NCBI GenBank assembly: GCA_017562135.1
Contig: QEYB01000368.1
Span: 1,054,001-1,118,000, forward strand
Direction: 5' to 3'
DNA: 64,000 bases
Source of the DNA: Dipylidium caninum
Lineage: Eukaryota > Platyhelminthes > Cestoda > Cyclophyllidea > Dipylidiidae
Shown: positions 13,201 through 25,424 of the stretch, piece by piece
Numbering within the stretch: the stretch's first letter is position 1
Layout of the letters: each line of letters begins with the position of its first letter
Program-made: the position numbers and the translations under genes
Notes under the pieces: generated by a model
What the model was told of the DNA's origin: nothing
Seen by the model: only the letters and a program-made list of their open reading frames with translations
Database searches by the model: none

Positions 13201-16200
13201 TGGTGGGACATTCGATGACCAATAGTTTATGGGCGTCAAAAACTTAACGAAAAGCTCAATTTGGAGGAATGGTGTCAGCCACTAGATAACCTAAAGATGG
13301 CAGTAGAGAAAAAGAGGCAGGCGATGTTGCACCACGGTAATGCCAGGCCACATGAAGCTCTGTCGCATCCACTATATTCGCCGGACTTAGCGCCCACTCT
13401 CCGTTTATCACTTGTTTTTGTCGTTAAAAGACTTTTTGAAGGCAAAAATCCAAAAAGGGAGAATAATCAAACAAACATTAAAAGGTGAAACATTTTCCAA
13501 AAGTGCGATATACAAATTCCCTCCACAGTAGCAAGAAGTTTTTAATAATAATGACAATTATATTATTTGGTAAAGATTATTGACGGTAAAATTTTCCGGT
13601 ACGCCTGATAATTTTGTTTTGAAAGGTAATTCTACTACATGTGTTGCTTATAACCCACTTAATGTAGTTTAACAATTCAAATCACTGTGCTAGTTGTTCT
13701 CACTATCTAATCTGTTTAACTGGACGTTTTTTTTCCTACTTTTAAATTAAGATTTTTTCAAAGTTGAGAACAAATGTGGGTAGTTCATTATCAGTAAGGT
13801 TAGAAGAAGTATTAGATAAGGTTTGTACATTTGTTTATGCAGTAGTCTTTAACCTTTTGTTTAAAGTTCTTTTTAATTAGTTTTTGTTTGTAATACTCCT
13901 GAACTGTTGTGCCGTAACTAAAAATTGATTTGTGCGTTGATTTTTATAGGCATATCTTCTTTTATCCCACGGTTGTCTGATAATCCGTAGCATCTAGCAC
14001 TAAGAGGTTCTGGAAATCATGATTAGTCTTTAACAAATTTGAAATTTCACGTAGCATTTTTTGTATTTTATGTTTCCCTTTCTTTGCCTCTAAAATTGTG
14101 CTCTGGACCATTAACCGAAAACATACTTTGCAATCTTTCAACCTAGTTGGATTTTCGCTTGCTTATTTCCTTCAGACCAGAAAGCAACCGACCTTCTTTT
14201 GTACTTTCCCCAGTTTTTATTATTTACATTTCAATTTAATCTTATATATCACTCTAATATTTAGTTTTAACTGAACTTTTTGCCGTGTCCGTCTAGTGCC
14301 TTTTTGGATTCCGGACTTTTTGCTTGTTAAAGAATGTTCCCCGTTCGCACCTTTCGGCGTAGTGCTACTGACGTATACATCCAACGAATTGTATGCTTAT
14401 CCCCTTTATATTTAGTGTCCTCACCCACGGTGCGGTCGGCGATATCAGGCCCGAATTGGTTTGACGCGTCATTTAATCAAGTACCATGGAGAGAATGTAG
14501 AGTCAGAAGACGTGGTGCCGTTGAAACTTAAGTCGGACTCCCTCCAAGCAGCAACAGTGCCTAACCCTATCTGCAACGAAGATCCTAGTCTCTCACGCTC
14601 CCCAGCCTCTTCTACGACTGCTGTTGACCCCTCATCCTCATTTAAACTCCGCTTTTCTGTTCGAACAGTTAGGGTGAGTTTTAACTCTACTTTGATCACA
14701 GAAACTTCATTATTCCAGGAATTTTACCCAAGTGTCGTGGTAACTGGTCTTGATTTTCCTTCCATTATAGTTATGGTTTCGGTTTGTAGGTATTTACTTT
14801 GAACGGTTCAGAGAGACAGTACGACTTACTTGGTAACGAATTGCCTTATTTAATTAATTTCTTCAACCTTTTCTACTATGTTATTTAATCTATTATCAAT
14901 ATAATTTGGGAATAAATTGTAAAAACTCTTTGAATCACGAGAGTACCATTTTATATTTGAGGCTCCCTTTATCTTTTCCAAGTGTTCTAACCTCACATCC
15001 TTACTTTTGAATATTTTCGTGATTATTGTTTACTATCATAATCTGGCAGGCTCCACCATCACCCTGGATGCTTATTTACTCTGTGACAAGCTGTTGGGCT
15101 GCCATTTTCTAATTCACATCGAATCTCTCACCGAAGCACAAAAAACTAGTGCCTATTAAATTTCGTTAACTTTTTTTGGTATTCGAAGCCTAAAATATTT
15201 CCAGACCCTAACTGTATGCATTATTACTTGTTTTTTTCTTCCGCTGTAGTGAATAAAACACCTTTACAGACATACAAATGTAGCTTTCTGGATGGAACTT
15301 TTTATTGACGGAACTGACATGTAATTGCCTACTTGTATAGCTGAGGTTGCCAAACGATCTGTTTCTCTTTGTCCGGCTCTAGATACGCTGTCACAATTAC
15401 CGCTGGTTCACAGTGTCATTGGTTTTGTGCCTTTATTAGGACCAGTATTAGCGTCATTCCAAGGGGAGATGAAACTGACAGTCATCTTTGTCATACAACC
15501 GCCGATTTCCTTAACCGTCTCCATTCATTTCGTTCGATTCTAAATAACCGTTGTTTTTGATATTCGGAGTTGTTGTTCTGCCTATCACTTCTCGCGGTAC
15601 TAATTGCCTGAGCATTGAAATACCCGCCTCGGCCATGACGTTTGCGTCCCCCGAAATTTGACGATTGTCTAAGATCATTTATTTATATCAAGTCCCGAAA
15701 AGCTACACGCGTCTAGTCTAGAGCAATCACCCAAAAACAGTTGTAAGTAATGCTTGGTTTTAGCGACCTTCACGTGTTTCTCTACCAGAAAAGTAAAGTA
15801 TTTTTATTACGTGGTGATTTTCCTGACAGATTCCGATTCCACTAATTAAAAGGCATATTTACTGCGTTCTACTTCTCCCGATTTTGTTGATGTCTTCAAG
15901 TATATAAATACGTTGTTATTTAAAAGTTGCAATGTATACTCCAATTTAGTTCCACACCCCTTTTATAGGGAAATAATGGGGTGGGTCCTGAGGTTTTCTT
16001 TTGATGCAGGTGGATCAGCGATCTTCTCAGTCCTTGGACCGTTCGAAGGTCCAGCGTCGTTGTCCCTCCCCGCTCCCTCCTTCATCTTCTACACGCACTC
16101 TCGCTTGGCCTCCTCCTCATGCCTCGGCGACAATGGCGACTGGAGCCTCGTGCAGCCAAACGTCACCCAATCTGCTTTCCGACCCTCACTCTACTGGTGG

Positions 16201-19200
16201 AAGTGGCGCCAAAGTGGCTATTGTCTCGATGCAGCACTCACCTCCTTCCACGGCTGCTCACCCTGACTCCTTTCCGACTCAGAAGCCACCACCTCAGCCT
16301 CCCTTTCAGACTAACGTTTACTCCAACGATCTCGCAGAACTGGTTAGTACTTGTAAGTTGCCTCCTCAAATAGCTATGTTTTTTTATTGGATATGAAGGC
16401 AAATGAAGTAGTTTCTTTCTCAATGAGTTGAGTCGGCTGTTCTGCCGATGGCCAGTTATGTATATTCTGCCCCAATATTTTCTTTCGCGTGCGGTTTCGA
16501 CCACTCATATTGAAGTAGTGTTTTTATTGTCAAGATCGGTAAAACATCACGAGGAAATCATTTGTTTGATGCCGGAAGTGCTCCTTTTTGGAATCCGTAT
16601 TAATTTTGAATGCTAGGTGTTTTTTCATGACACATTTCATTCAAGTTCTTGATGTATATTTAATTCAAAAACCACTTAACTACCTTATAGAAGCCTTCGA
16701 CTTCTAAGCCACGAACAGTATACAAATTTATGCAATGCACCCTTGAAATATTTCTTCCAACATACAGTAAACTTGGAATATCTTGTTTACTAGGGAAGCA
16801 TTATCTACTCTACAGTTTAGTATTATTCTTGTTCTTTCGATCCTTAGGATGACAACATTCTAGTTATTCCATACGGCTCTCCTTATTAACTATAAATGAT
16901 GGTGTGTTTTTTTATAACGTCTCATCATTTGTCGAAATGCCATCCATTATTGATATAAATTCTTAGTGTTTTTTTGTTTTACAGCTGGTGGAGCTCTAAC
17001 GGAGCCTTGGTGCTGTGGTAGTGATATGACAGCGCCCATTGTTAGCGCTCCACACTGTTCCTCCTCATGCTGTTGGCCAGACGATTGTGAGGAATTTGAA
17101 CATGATGAAGAAGAGGACTTTTTGGAAGAGGATTGCAGTAGTGATCTTGGTTTTGGCAGTTGTTACTATCCCAATCGTCCCACTGACTCCCTTCCTTGCC
17201 TACTACATCCAACATATCCCTGTCACTTCCACTCGCCCCCACCATCTTTTCATTTGCTTCCCCGCAGCTCTGCTGTAGACCTCTCTACCAGTGGTATGAC
17301 GGAAGAGTGTTCCAGTTGTTGCTGGACTGCCGATTCTGACTTCTCTAGTTCCCTTTGTGGAGGTCACGGTGGTCGACACTCCTCAGAAGACGGCCAAGTT
17401 CCGGGCGCTGGAGGATTTTGGACCTCACCATACCCTCGAGTCCCTCCCACTCGGCAGCGAAAACAACAGTTCTCGTTGACTCCTTCTGCCATGCTCTCTT
17501 GCCGCCGGTTCTCGACCACTGGGGAGAAGAAAATGCGGTGGAGGCGAGGTGACCGCCACGGTCGGAGACGTACAATGAGCAGCAGTGGAAACAGTAGTGG
17601 AGATTTTCTCGCTACCAATTCGGCCAACGCTGCCGACTCTGTCAGTACAGCGCGCTCAGCAAGTGTTATTTGTAGTGGAGGAGGTAGCTCTGTTGGAGGA
17701 GGAGGAGGTGATAATCCACCTTCCCTGACCAAGGGTTCTGACGAATTGGTTGCATGTCCTGTGCACGATTGTGGTCTCGTCTGCTCAGGGTGCGAAAATC
17801 TCTGTGAGCATTTAAAGGAGTGCCATCTGCCTGACTGTAAGTCTACGACAAAAATTTTTTAATATGACCTTGTTAACGCTTTTTCCGCCTAGTCGTGCTA
17901 TTTAGACAAAACAAGGCTTCCATAGTCTCATCTTACGTTTGGGACACATCGTGTTTTGGTTTTTTGTATCTATTACTTTAGTTTTCTTAAATTTGCCTTC
18001 GTTTTGTCTTCTTCCAAAATTATTTTACCTTTTAATGCCTTGTGACACTAAGGCTGAATATTCGCGTAGTTCGCTCTTCACCATATGCAATGTACCGTTA
18101 TATTGACTTTCTCCAGTAAGTCGTCATCTTTGTAAACACATGGAAACTCCTAATTTCTTTAGTTTAGTCGCTTTCTTTTGAAAGGCTGTTTTGTTTCCTA
18201 ATTTCTGGCTCGTGTTATGACATATTTATAAGGGCCTTACTTCCACTATTCTCCTTTGTCATCCATTGGCTCTTTTGCTAAACCATAGGTCTTAATCGAA
18301 TTGTTGCTGTTCATTTCACTAGTTTATGGGCGATTTTACTTCTCCACGAAAACAGCCTTGTCCTCCTGGTTTATATTAATTCTGACGCTACAATTTTGAC
18401 TTGAATGGGAGGGTTTAAGCGGTGAACTCTTTCGTGTTTTATAAGTGCTACTTCTTACTATCCGTTATTCCCCATCCATTTTGATGCATACTCTTACCTG
18501 TTTTCTGGGAATTAATTAGAACCGTACCCGCGCTATTGCCCGATTGTTTTCTCGGCATTGCTTAGATTTTTCATTCTTTTTTTGGCACAGTTTGTCGTCG
18601 CTGTTGGTCTTCTAAATGGGTATTAAGTCTTGTCGTTTTTTTCGTGGTGATGCTCGGTTCATTAAGAAAATTTATCACTGATATCTGCGAATGGGCGCCA
18701 AATTTGATGGTGAATTTGATGGTGATTCTTTTTTTCGTGATAACGATGGTTGCGTTAATTTCGGGATTTGTTCATCCTCAACCCGGGGTACTGCTTAATG
18801 AAAATATAATAATCAAACTGAGGTAGGACATAGTTATTAAACAAATTTTCTCCCATTAATTTCTAGTGGGTTATGTAGGACTTATAATCTCTCGTACTAC
18901 TGTATTACGTCCGATGCTCTCCTTTTTTTGCAACTTTTTTCATTCATCCATTCTTATGGCTTCATATTGATGCTGCGAAAGTAATTTAAAAACCCGGTTT
19001 GCATTCTCCGCTCTAATTCGTTGAAGATCTACATATTTTCTATTATTAAACGTATCACATGGGCTCAAGTCGTTTGATTTAGATTCTAGTGAAGGCTTGT
19101 GTTCTTAGCCTAATTATACTCCATACCTGGTCGCCGCTCTTTTGACTGCCTTTTGATCATTTTCACCTGTTTATTAGTTTGTGTCCTATGTGCCCTTTTT

Positions 19201-21604
19201 TATTCGGCCATCTCAGTGTGGTGCATCGAACGATGGCAGTCTATTTTCCTCTCTTGGCCCCATTTCTTGTTTGCTATTGCCTAAACGATACACTTCTGAG
19301 ATGTTATAACGTGGATCGCGGCAATCACCAGTTATAAAAGTTTACGATAGATTTATGAAACTTAAGTCTCCTGTTGACGGTATGCATACCCTAATCCGGT
19401 CCTTTTTACCTAAAATTCCACCGAAATAAGTTGTAATCTCTTCGAGTATTCCTTTTATTCTTTACAGCCCAGAATAAACCAGTGCGATTAATTTTTGCTT
19501 GTCCTGTGAAGAGTTGTCGCACTTTTTGCGCTAATGAGGCCGCATTCGAGGCGCACTTCGATGCCCACCTGGAAGGACACGTTTCTACTAAGATCAGTGA
19601 CTTTTTCCGGCGCACTTCAACTGACAATAAGACAGAAGCCGTCAAATCCAAACAGCAGCAACGACGCCATCATATAAAATCGACTTCATCTCTAGTGGAC
19701 TTAAATATGGACGTTTTTGAGAGCCTTTGCTTCCCCGTTTCACCCGCGGACAAGTCTACATCCGACCGCGGCCCTGACTATCCCGAATGCCTCGGACTCA
19801 CATCTCCAGTCAAACTCGATAGCCCCTCCACTCCGGTAGCTCTTCTTGATGGTAAGTACATTTTTTTAAATACATTGCTTGATAATGTTAATTTCCTTAT
19901 TATGTCACACTAACAACACGCAACCATTAAATTCTGTTTCGTTACCCCGCCTCTTAAATAAACCCCTTTTTTTCATCTTGGACGTCGGTAGGCAATTTAA
20001 CTTAGCCCCTACCCCCTTATTCTGCTGTTGAAGGCCTTGGATAAAAACGGTTTTACGTATCAGTGCTCGGTTAAGTATAGATTATAAGGCCCAGGAAGAC
20101 TTTTTGTGTCCACTCATCAAGTCCTTGTGCTGCTTCATCGACGACAGTTTACATGAACATCAGTCGGCAGATGCCTTGATATTTCCGCTTTTAACACCCT
20201 TAATCATATGTATTCCTTCATGACGCACCGTTCTACGCCTTTTACGAGTGTGTTCCGACATTCTCAATTCGCATTTACAAATTGCCTCCAGTGTTCACCA
20301 CTGTTCCCGTAGTCTATATGCACCTTTTTCTCACCGACCAGATGAGAATCGGAGTCTTCTGCAGGCTTTGGACCTTCTTCCCGATGATGTTCTACATGAG
20401 CTATTGCAGGAGAAGACTGGGGGTTCTGCTAACAACGGAGCTTGTATAGGTACTCCTCCTGTCAACTTTGGTGGTTGTTGCAACACACCTACTCTCTCGA
20501 ACGGTTCCTCTGGGGACGTTGGCAATAATGAAGAATCCATCAGACAACATCTTGAACAGCAGCAGACTTCCATGATTGTCTCCTGCTCCTCAGTTTCCGA
20601 CAGTGAGGTCTCCTCGTCCATGCTTTCGGAAAATCATCACCAAGTCCTTGGTGGTGACAATGTCGTGAAACGTCAGAGAAATTCGCTAACTTGTTTAGAA
20701 TTTTCAAGAGAGGGGCAGGCGGCTCTTTCTCGTGCTCACTCAACGCACTTACAATCAAAAAGGGAGACCCTGCCTCCTTACACATTACCTTCAGCGTCGC
20801 AACTCCTCTTTGTGAGTGTACTTACTTGGTAGACGCCTCTTAAATAATCAACTCCGACTATAACTTGAGTAACATGTGGTATTTAATCTCTTTCCCCTTA
20901 ATAGAAGTTTTTAACTGAGTAGTGACCTTCTACGTTTACTTCAACCAAAATTAATGACCACAAACGTGCAATCTCGCAGATGTTCCATCTTGCCTTTTTC
21001 TAAGGAAAGTGTATCATTCAATGCTGTCTCAAAGTGGGACTTATTTTGTCTCCAGTTAGTAAGAACTTGGTGCTTTAACATATGTTTATCAGTAGATTAT
21101 GACGCATTTAAGATATTTTCGATATGATTGACTTTATTTGCTTATTTCTTCTCACTCGTCTAATCATCATTTATCCCACCATCCCAGCCAAATAAGTCGT
21201 TGAAATCACACGCCGTCTCAACGGAGGATCTCTTTCATCTCCAGGATACACGGCACCAGGTGTACCAGAAGTCAGATTCTGTGTACTCAAGTCACCGAGA
21301 AAGGGAAAGAAGGAGTGGAGCATCATTCGCTTTTCCAAAAACTAATGAGTGGGTCCTTCCCTGCCACCTCTCTGACACGGACATGCCGCCGCGCTCCGCT
21401 CGGCTCATGCCCGCTCCTGCCGCCGCCGCCGCCGTCACCGCCACCACCACCACCACCACCTCTCAGCACTCCCGAGTTTATTCTAACCGTTTAAAGCGTC
21501 GGAGACGTGCATTTGGCGAACGTTTCTACACCTTCGACTCAAGATTTCTTCCGACCCTGCAGAATACGCCATCCAATCGCTTTGAGGACTCCAAGCACAC
21601 GTGA
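10214..21604 (+). CDS. Large Ser/Pro-rich protein with three separated C2H2 zinc fingers (unrecognised)
   Basis: Eight exons join in phase: 10214-10888, 11932-12036, 14416-14673, 16010-16352, 16985-17836, 19468-19851, 20342-20811, 21188-21604 (TGA). The sum is 3,504 nt, about 1,167 residues. The three fingers share C-x4-C-x12-H spacing: CPHPRCGRRYQARIGLTRHL (exon 3, with H-x4-H), CPVHDCGLVCSGCENLCEHL (end of exon 5, H-x4-H) and CPVKSCRTFCANEAAFEAHF (exon 6, H-x3-H). The exon 2 end RFRFI runs straight into finger 1, which supports skipping the 2.4-kb intron. Exon 5 has an acidic run (EEFEHDEEEDFLEED) and Gly/Ser-rich stretches. Exon 7 starts DENRSLLQALDLLPDDVLHE. The last exon has Ala and Thr repeats, then the basic stretch NRLKRRRRAFGERF. 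A nuclear DNA-binding or chromatin role is inferred from the fingers only. The start is uncertain: ATG 10214 is the first Met, but the frame continues up to an acceptor at 10188, so an upstream exon may exist. I cannot assign an orthologue. Confidence 0.7.
12640..13490 (+). mobile_element. Degenerate mariner-family transposon inside an intron of the zinc-finger gene
   Basis: Fragments of a mariner transposase follow in the right order but in different frames: SGGRFSVDDDVVKTMLERDP (about 12818), TSEMAEEL, a VPHELT motif (about 12986), DKMEPFWNWIITGG, then EEWCQPLDNLKMAVEKKRQA (from 13264), NARPHEALSHPLYSPDLAP and so on. Stops and frameshifts interrupt it throughout. Of the three catalytic acidic positions, the one in the usual TGDE context reads Gly, the one before NARPH reads Gly, and only the Asp of YSPDLAP remains, so the copy is dead. 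I could not recognise the terminal inverted repeats or the TA target duplication, so the ends are approximate. It lies in the 2,379-bp intron 12037-14415, in the same orientation as the host gene. Confidence 0.9.
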
Positions 21605-24600
21605 CACCGCGTAGGCATGCGTGTTTTTATTCGTTTGGATCTCATCTTCCCATTCGGTGTTGATGTATAGCAATTCCTTCATCCTTCTCTCCACCGCCGT
21701 GTATAGCTAATAGAAGAGTACAGTCCGCTCTTTGGTTTTTCTCATGTCGTAATTTTTCAAATACTTCACTGTTGTGCGGTCGTCTGTGGTATTCTTCGCT
21801 CCCGACTCTCTCTTTACTACTGCTCGACGGATTTGTTGTTTGCATTTTTCTTTCATTATTAACTTCAGAATCTTGTGTTCATTTGATATAATTCACTTAT
21901 TTGCGTAAGGTTACGTTATTAATGCCATACAATGTCGATTGTGTCCTTATTTAAACATGGACTAGCAACGAGTAACCGACTCTATCTCGTCTCTGTCCAC
22001 GGGCGGAAGAGATAACTCCAATGGAACTATTCCCATCTACAAAAACTTGTAGGGTTATTAATAAATTTTTATAATTTGTCTACCAATTAAGTTGCGGATC
22101 ATAATTAATTTTAATAAATTAGTTCGGATCCGATGCATCCTGCGATTCGAAAGCCTCAATTTCTACATTCTTGCCAAAAAGCACTCACATCATGACGAGT
22201 TCATTGTGTGACTGTCAGGGCTATGAATAAGGCTCATGAATAAGGCTGCTAACCGGATGAGCGAGTTGTCGCCAGCATATCCTTTCGGGTTCATTCGATT
22301 AAGCGAATTGAATGTGCGGTTCGACATCTGATTTGTCTATGCTTAACTTTTAATTGTGGGCATTCAGCACTAAAGAGTATGGTGCTGGCTAGTTCTAAGG
22401 TTTTTCAATTATATCTTTACCATTAAAATCGGGAAAATACTTTGAAATTGTTTAATGCCTACCACTGCTTTATCCTTTGCGTCTCCCATGCTCATTTTTG
22501 GCATAATTTAATTAACATTGTCTTAGCATAGTGCGTTATGTTTTAAGGGGTGTTGTATATGAAACAAGGCTATCTGCAAATCACGGGCATTGTGTTATTC
22601 GCAGTTATACTTTCTGATATAACACTCCAAGCTCGATCTTAAATCCTCATGACTATGAACGTCATTTATCGTCCGTTGAGGAAGAAGGGATTAGGAGGCC
22701 AACAAGACTCGCAGGTTGAATCCCTAGACGTGAAAGGGAATCTCAGCTTTTTGATTATAAGTCGTAGAATATCTTGATTACTCAGCGTATTCGGTCTACT
22801 TTGTGAAATTGGTTCTGTTGTTGAGGTACCTATGGTTCATACTTATGGGGTTATTTCAGTACTCGTTTGATGTTTAAGAGTTTATTTGTGCTCTTTTTAT
22901 CTCTTGGTATTTCAAAGTCAAAACCGTTTGAGTAGTTATCTAAATAAACTTCAGTTTGCAGATTTATTATTTTACTTGATCTTACTTTAGCTATTTAATT
23001 GGAGTTGTATCCTTTTTGAAACGATGTTCGTCTTCATATGAGTCGTACTGAACAGGAATACTTATTTTCAACCAAAATGAACATTTCATATAATCATGGT
23101 GTCAGGGTAATGAGACTTCCATTGCTCGGACAAAATATTAGGTAAACCGAAAAGTAGTCAAAATTTAATGTCAACAACAACATTCATTAAAAAATCCCAC
23201 ATTTTAATCATAATAGTTGCTATCATTTGTACCACCTTTTCCAGCGTATAGGCAGTTGTTCGATTGCTTCTTTCAAAAAAGTCATTCAGTTTTGTACTGA
23301 AAAACTTATTCACATCTTCACTTCTTAAACATTGTTAAGACTACTTCCTAATGTATGCTTTAAAGATCTGGAAAGGTGGCAATTCAACGCCGCGAGGTCT
23401 AATGATTAAAGGAAGTAAGATGAAAGTTCAAATCGAAGCTCTCAAATTTTTTCCCGTTATTTTTGGCATTATCATCTTAATTGACTTGATTTTTCCATAG
23501 TACATTGTTTCTGTAACGGTCTAACCAGGTTTAAGCAAATCATAGTAGGTCATTCTCGAGAAAACCCACGGCTCTCAACCAGTGACTTTATTGGTAGTGA
23601 TTGTTTAGTGTCGGAATAAGTGCCTCTGTGGAAGGAAGCCTTTGTTTTTTTTTGTACAGGATTATTGAATAGCACTCCCTCACCCTTTTCAATTAAAAGT
23701 CCTCGCAAAAACGGAATGGTTTCATATCGAGGCAAAAGAGACACAAGTTGTGCGCATTTGAGCGAGTTCCGTCTCTGTCAATTTGTGAGGAATTCAACTT
23801 CGTTTCCCATTCACTTTTCCTTTGCGATGGGGGTGATCTCGAACGGTAAACCATAGACAGCCGAACGTTAGTGAAAGTTCCCTAGTAGTTGGGCGAGGAT
23901 TTGAATCAATTATCGCACTCAGGATATCAACATTTGGTTTTGTAGGGCGTCCCTTTCGTCTAACATTTTCGAGATTCGCCTTTAATTTTTGGACTTTATG
24001 ACATTTTTCTCAGTTCTAGAGTATCACTGTTTCATTTGTCTTCAATTCCAAGCAAAAACAGCACACAATGACATAAGTTTCCTAATTACTAGAACCAAAA
24101 AAATATTTAAACGAAAAGCAGAATTTGAAAACAAGTTCGGCTGTAGCGACAAAACTTACGTGTTTACTGGACCGTATTTTCCAGCAAACTGAATGTGAAT
24201 TAACATGTCTGATAAAATTTGGTTACTCTTCGATTTACCTAATAAATAGAAGTGAACTGGTTTTTATGTTTGCGAGCTTCCCATTCTTCGCAACTGAGAG
24301 TTTATCATGGTTGACACTTTCCTTTCTTTGTCGATGCACCAGTCCATTCTACCTAAGCACTGAAGCCCTATGAGTTCAAAGCCATATCGAGTTACTGACC
24401 TTTAATGGAGACATGCATTTCGCTGCCATAGTTGAAAGAAATTTCAAGTCATGCCTAAAATTGTATGAAGGTGTGCCATCGGAAGAGGGGTTATGGTTTT
24501 CTAAGTCGTTGCAGGTTCTGCGAATCTAAAAACCTATTAATATTTCAGAATGGGTTTGAAGATCCGGAAGTTGTGGCCAGTATATGGGCCAATAACAGCG

Positions 24601-25424
24601 TACCGGTTTAGTTTAAGTCTGAAGAGTAACGAAAATAAACAGACGATCCGGCTATTGAATTGAAGGAGGTCTCTCTTGACCTGTAGTTTCGGCTTCTTCT
24701 GTATTGTGGTAGTCCGTTTAGTTAAAGGTGGTGGAAATTTGTTGGTGGCCATTGACGTCCAGTGCGCACTTCTTCAGCTGCGTCCAAGTTAGCTGGTGCT
24801 AATGGTTAAATGGATTTGTGCGAAGGACTCATAATACCCTAACATTTCGAGTACTTCCCAGGGTCTTCTCTAGCCGGGAGAGCGAGACGAAATGATATTA
24901 ACCGGTGTTTAGTGTAAGGTACTACATTCGCAAGCTTTTAAAATCATTGGTTAGCATTTGGAAACATATTGCGTATTATCGGAAGGAAGACAGGGTTAAG
25001 GAGAGGATTATACATTGTGTAAGGGCGCTTTAATTTTGAATATGTGTATTACGTCGTGGACGGCATGCACGAATTGAATCGCATGCGTTTTTATTGCTTG
25101 TTAATTGTATACTTTTACCTCCAAAAAGTGCGTTGTAGTTTAACTTTCATTTAGTGTAATTGTATGAAAAAGATAATATAGTGAGAACTAAACGGGTTTA
25201 TACTAACATTCCGGTTGCTCACCGTTGCAAATAAATCTTTAAGCAAACAAAGATTTTGTTAATCGAGGTCGACATCGCCGCGCAAATAGACGCATCAAAG
25301 TGTTCGTTTGTTGTGTTAGCAGATTGTCCGTCGCGCATTCTCGCGTCTTAGACGTTTTATCGCTTATCCCAGACGTTCACCGATAGTCTTTCCCAAACTG
25401 TTCGTTGGGATTCCCTTGTAAACA
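21605..25424. other. Intergenic region between the zinc-finger gene and PDCD4
   Basis: AT-rich, with only short frames that lack recognisable domains or paired splice sites. The first 450 bases are probably 3' UTR of the zinc-finger gene, since a poly(A) signal lies at 22060. The last 100-200 bases before 25425 should contain the PDCD4 promoter and leader; no specific element stands out. Confidence 0.5.
22060..22065 (+). promoter_or_regulatory. Candidate poly(A) signal of the zinc-finger gene
   Basis: AATAAA about 455 bases downstream of the stop codon at 21604, in T-rich surroundings. It is the first perfect hexamer I noticed after the gene. Confidence 0.4.

Noticed and set aside
15319..15543. 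Possible additional exon of the zinc-finger gene
   Set aside because: Two frames stay open but neither fits the phase 0 junction between 14673 and 16010, which already join cleanly.
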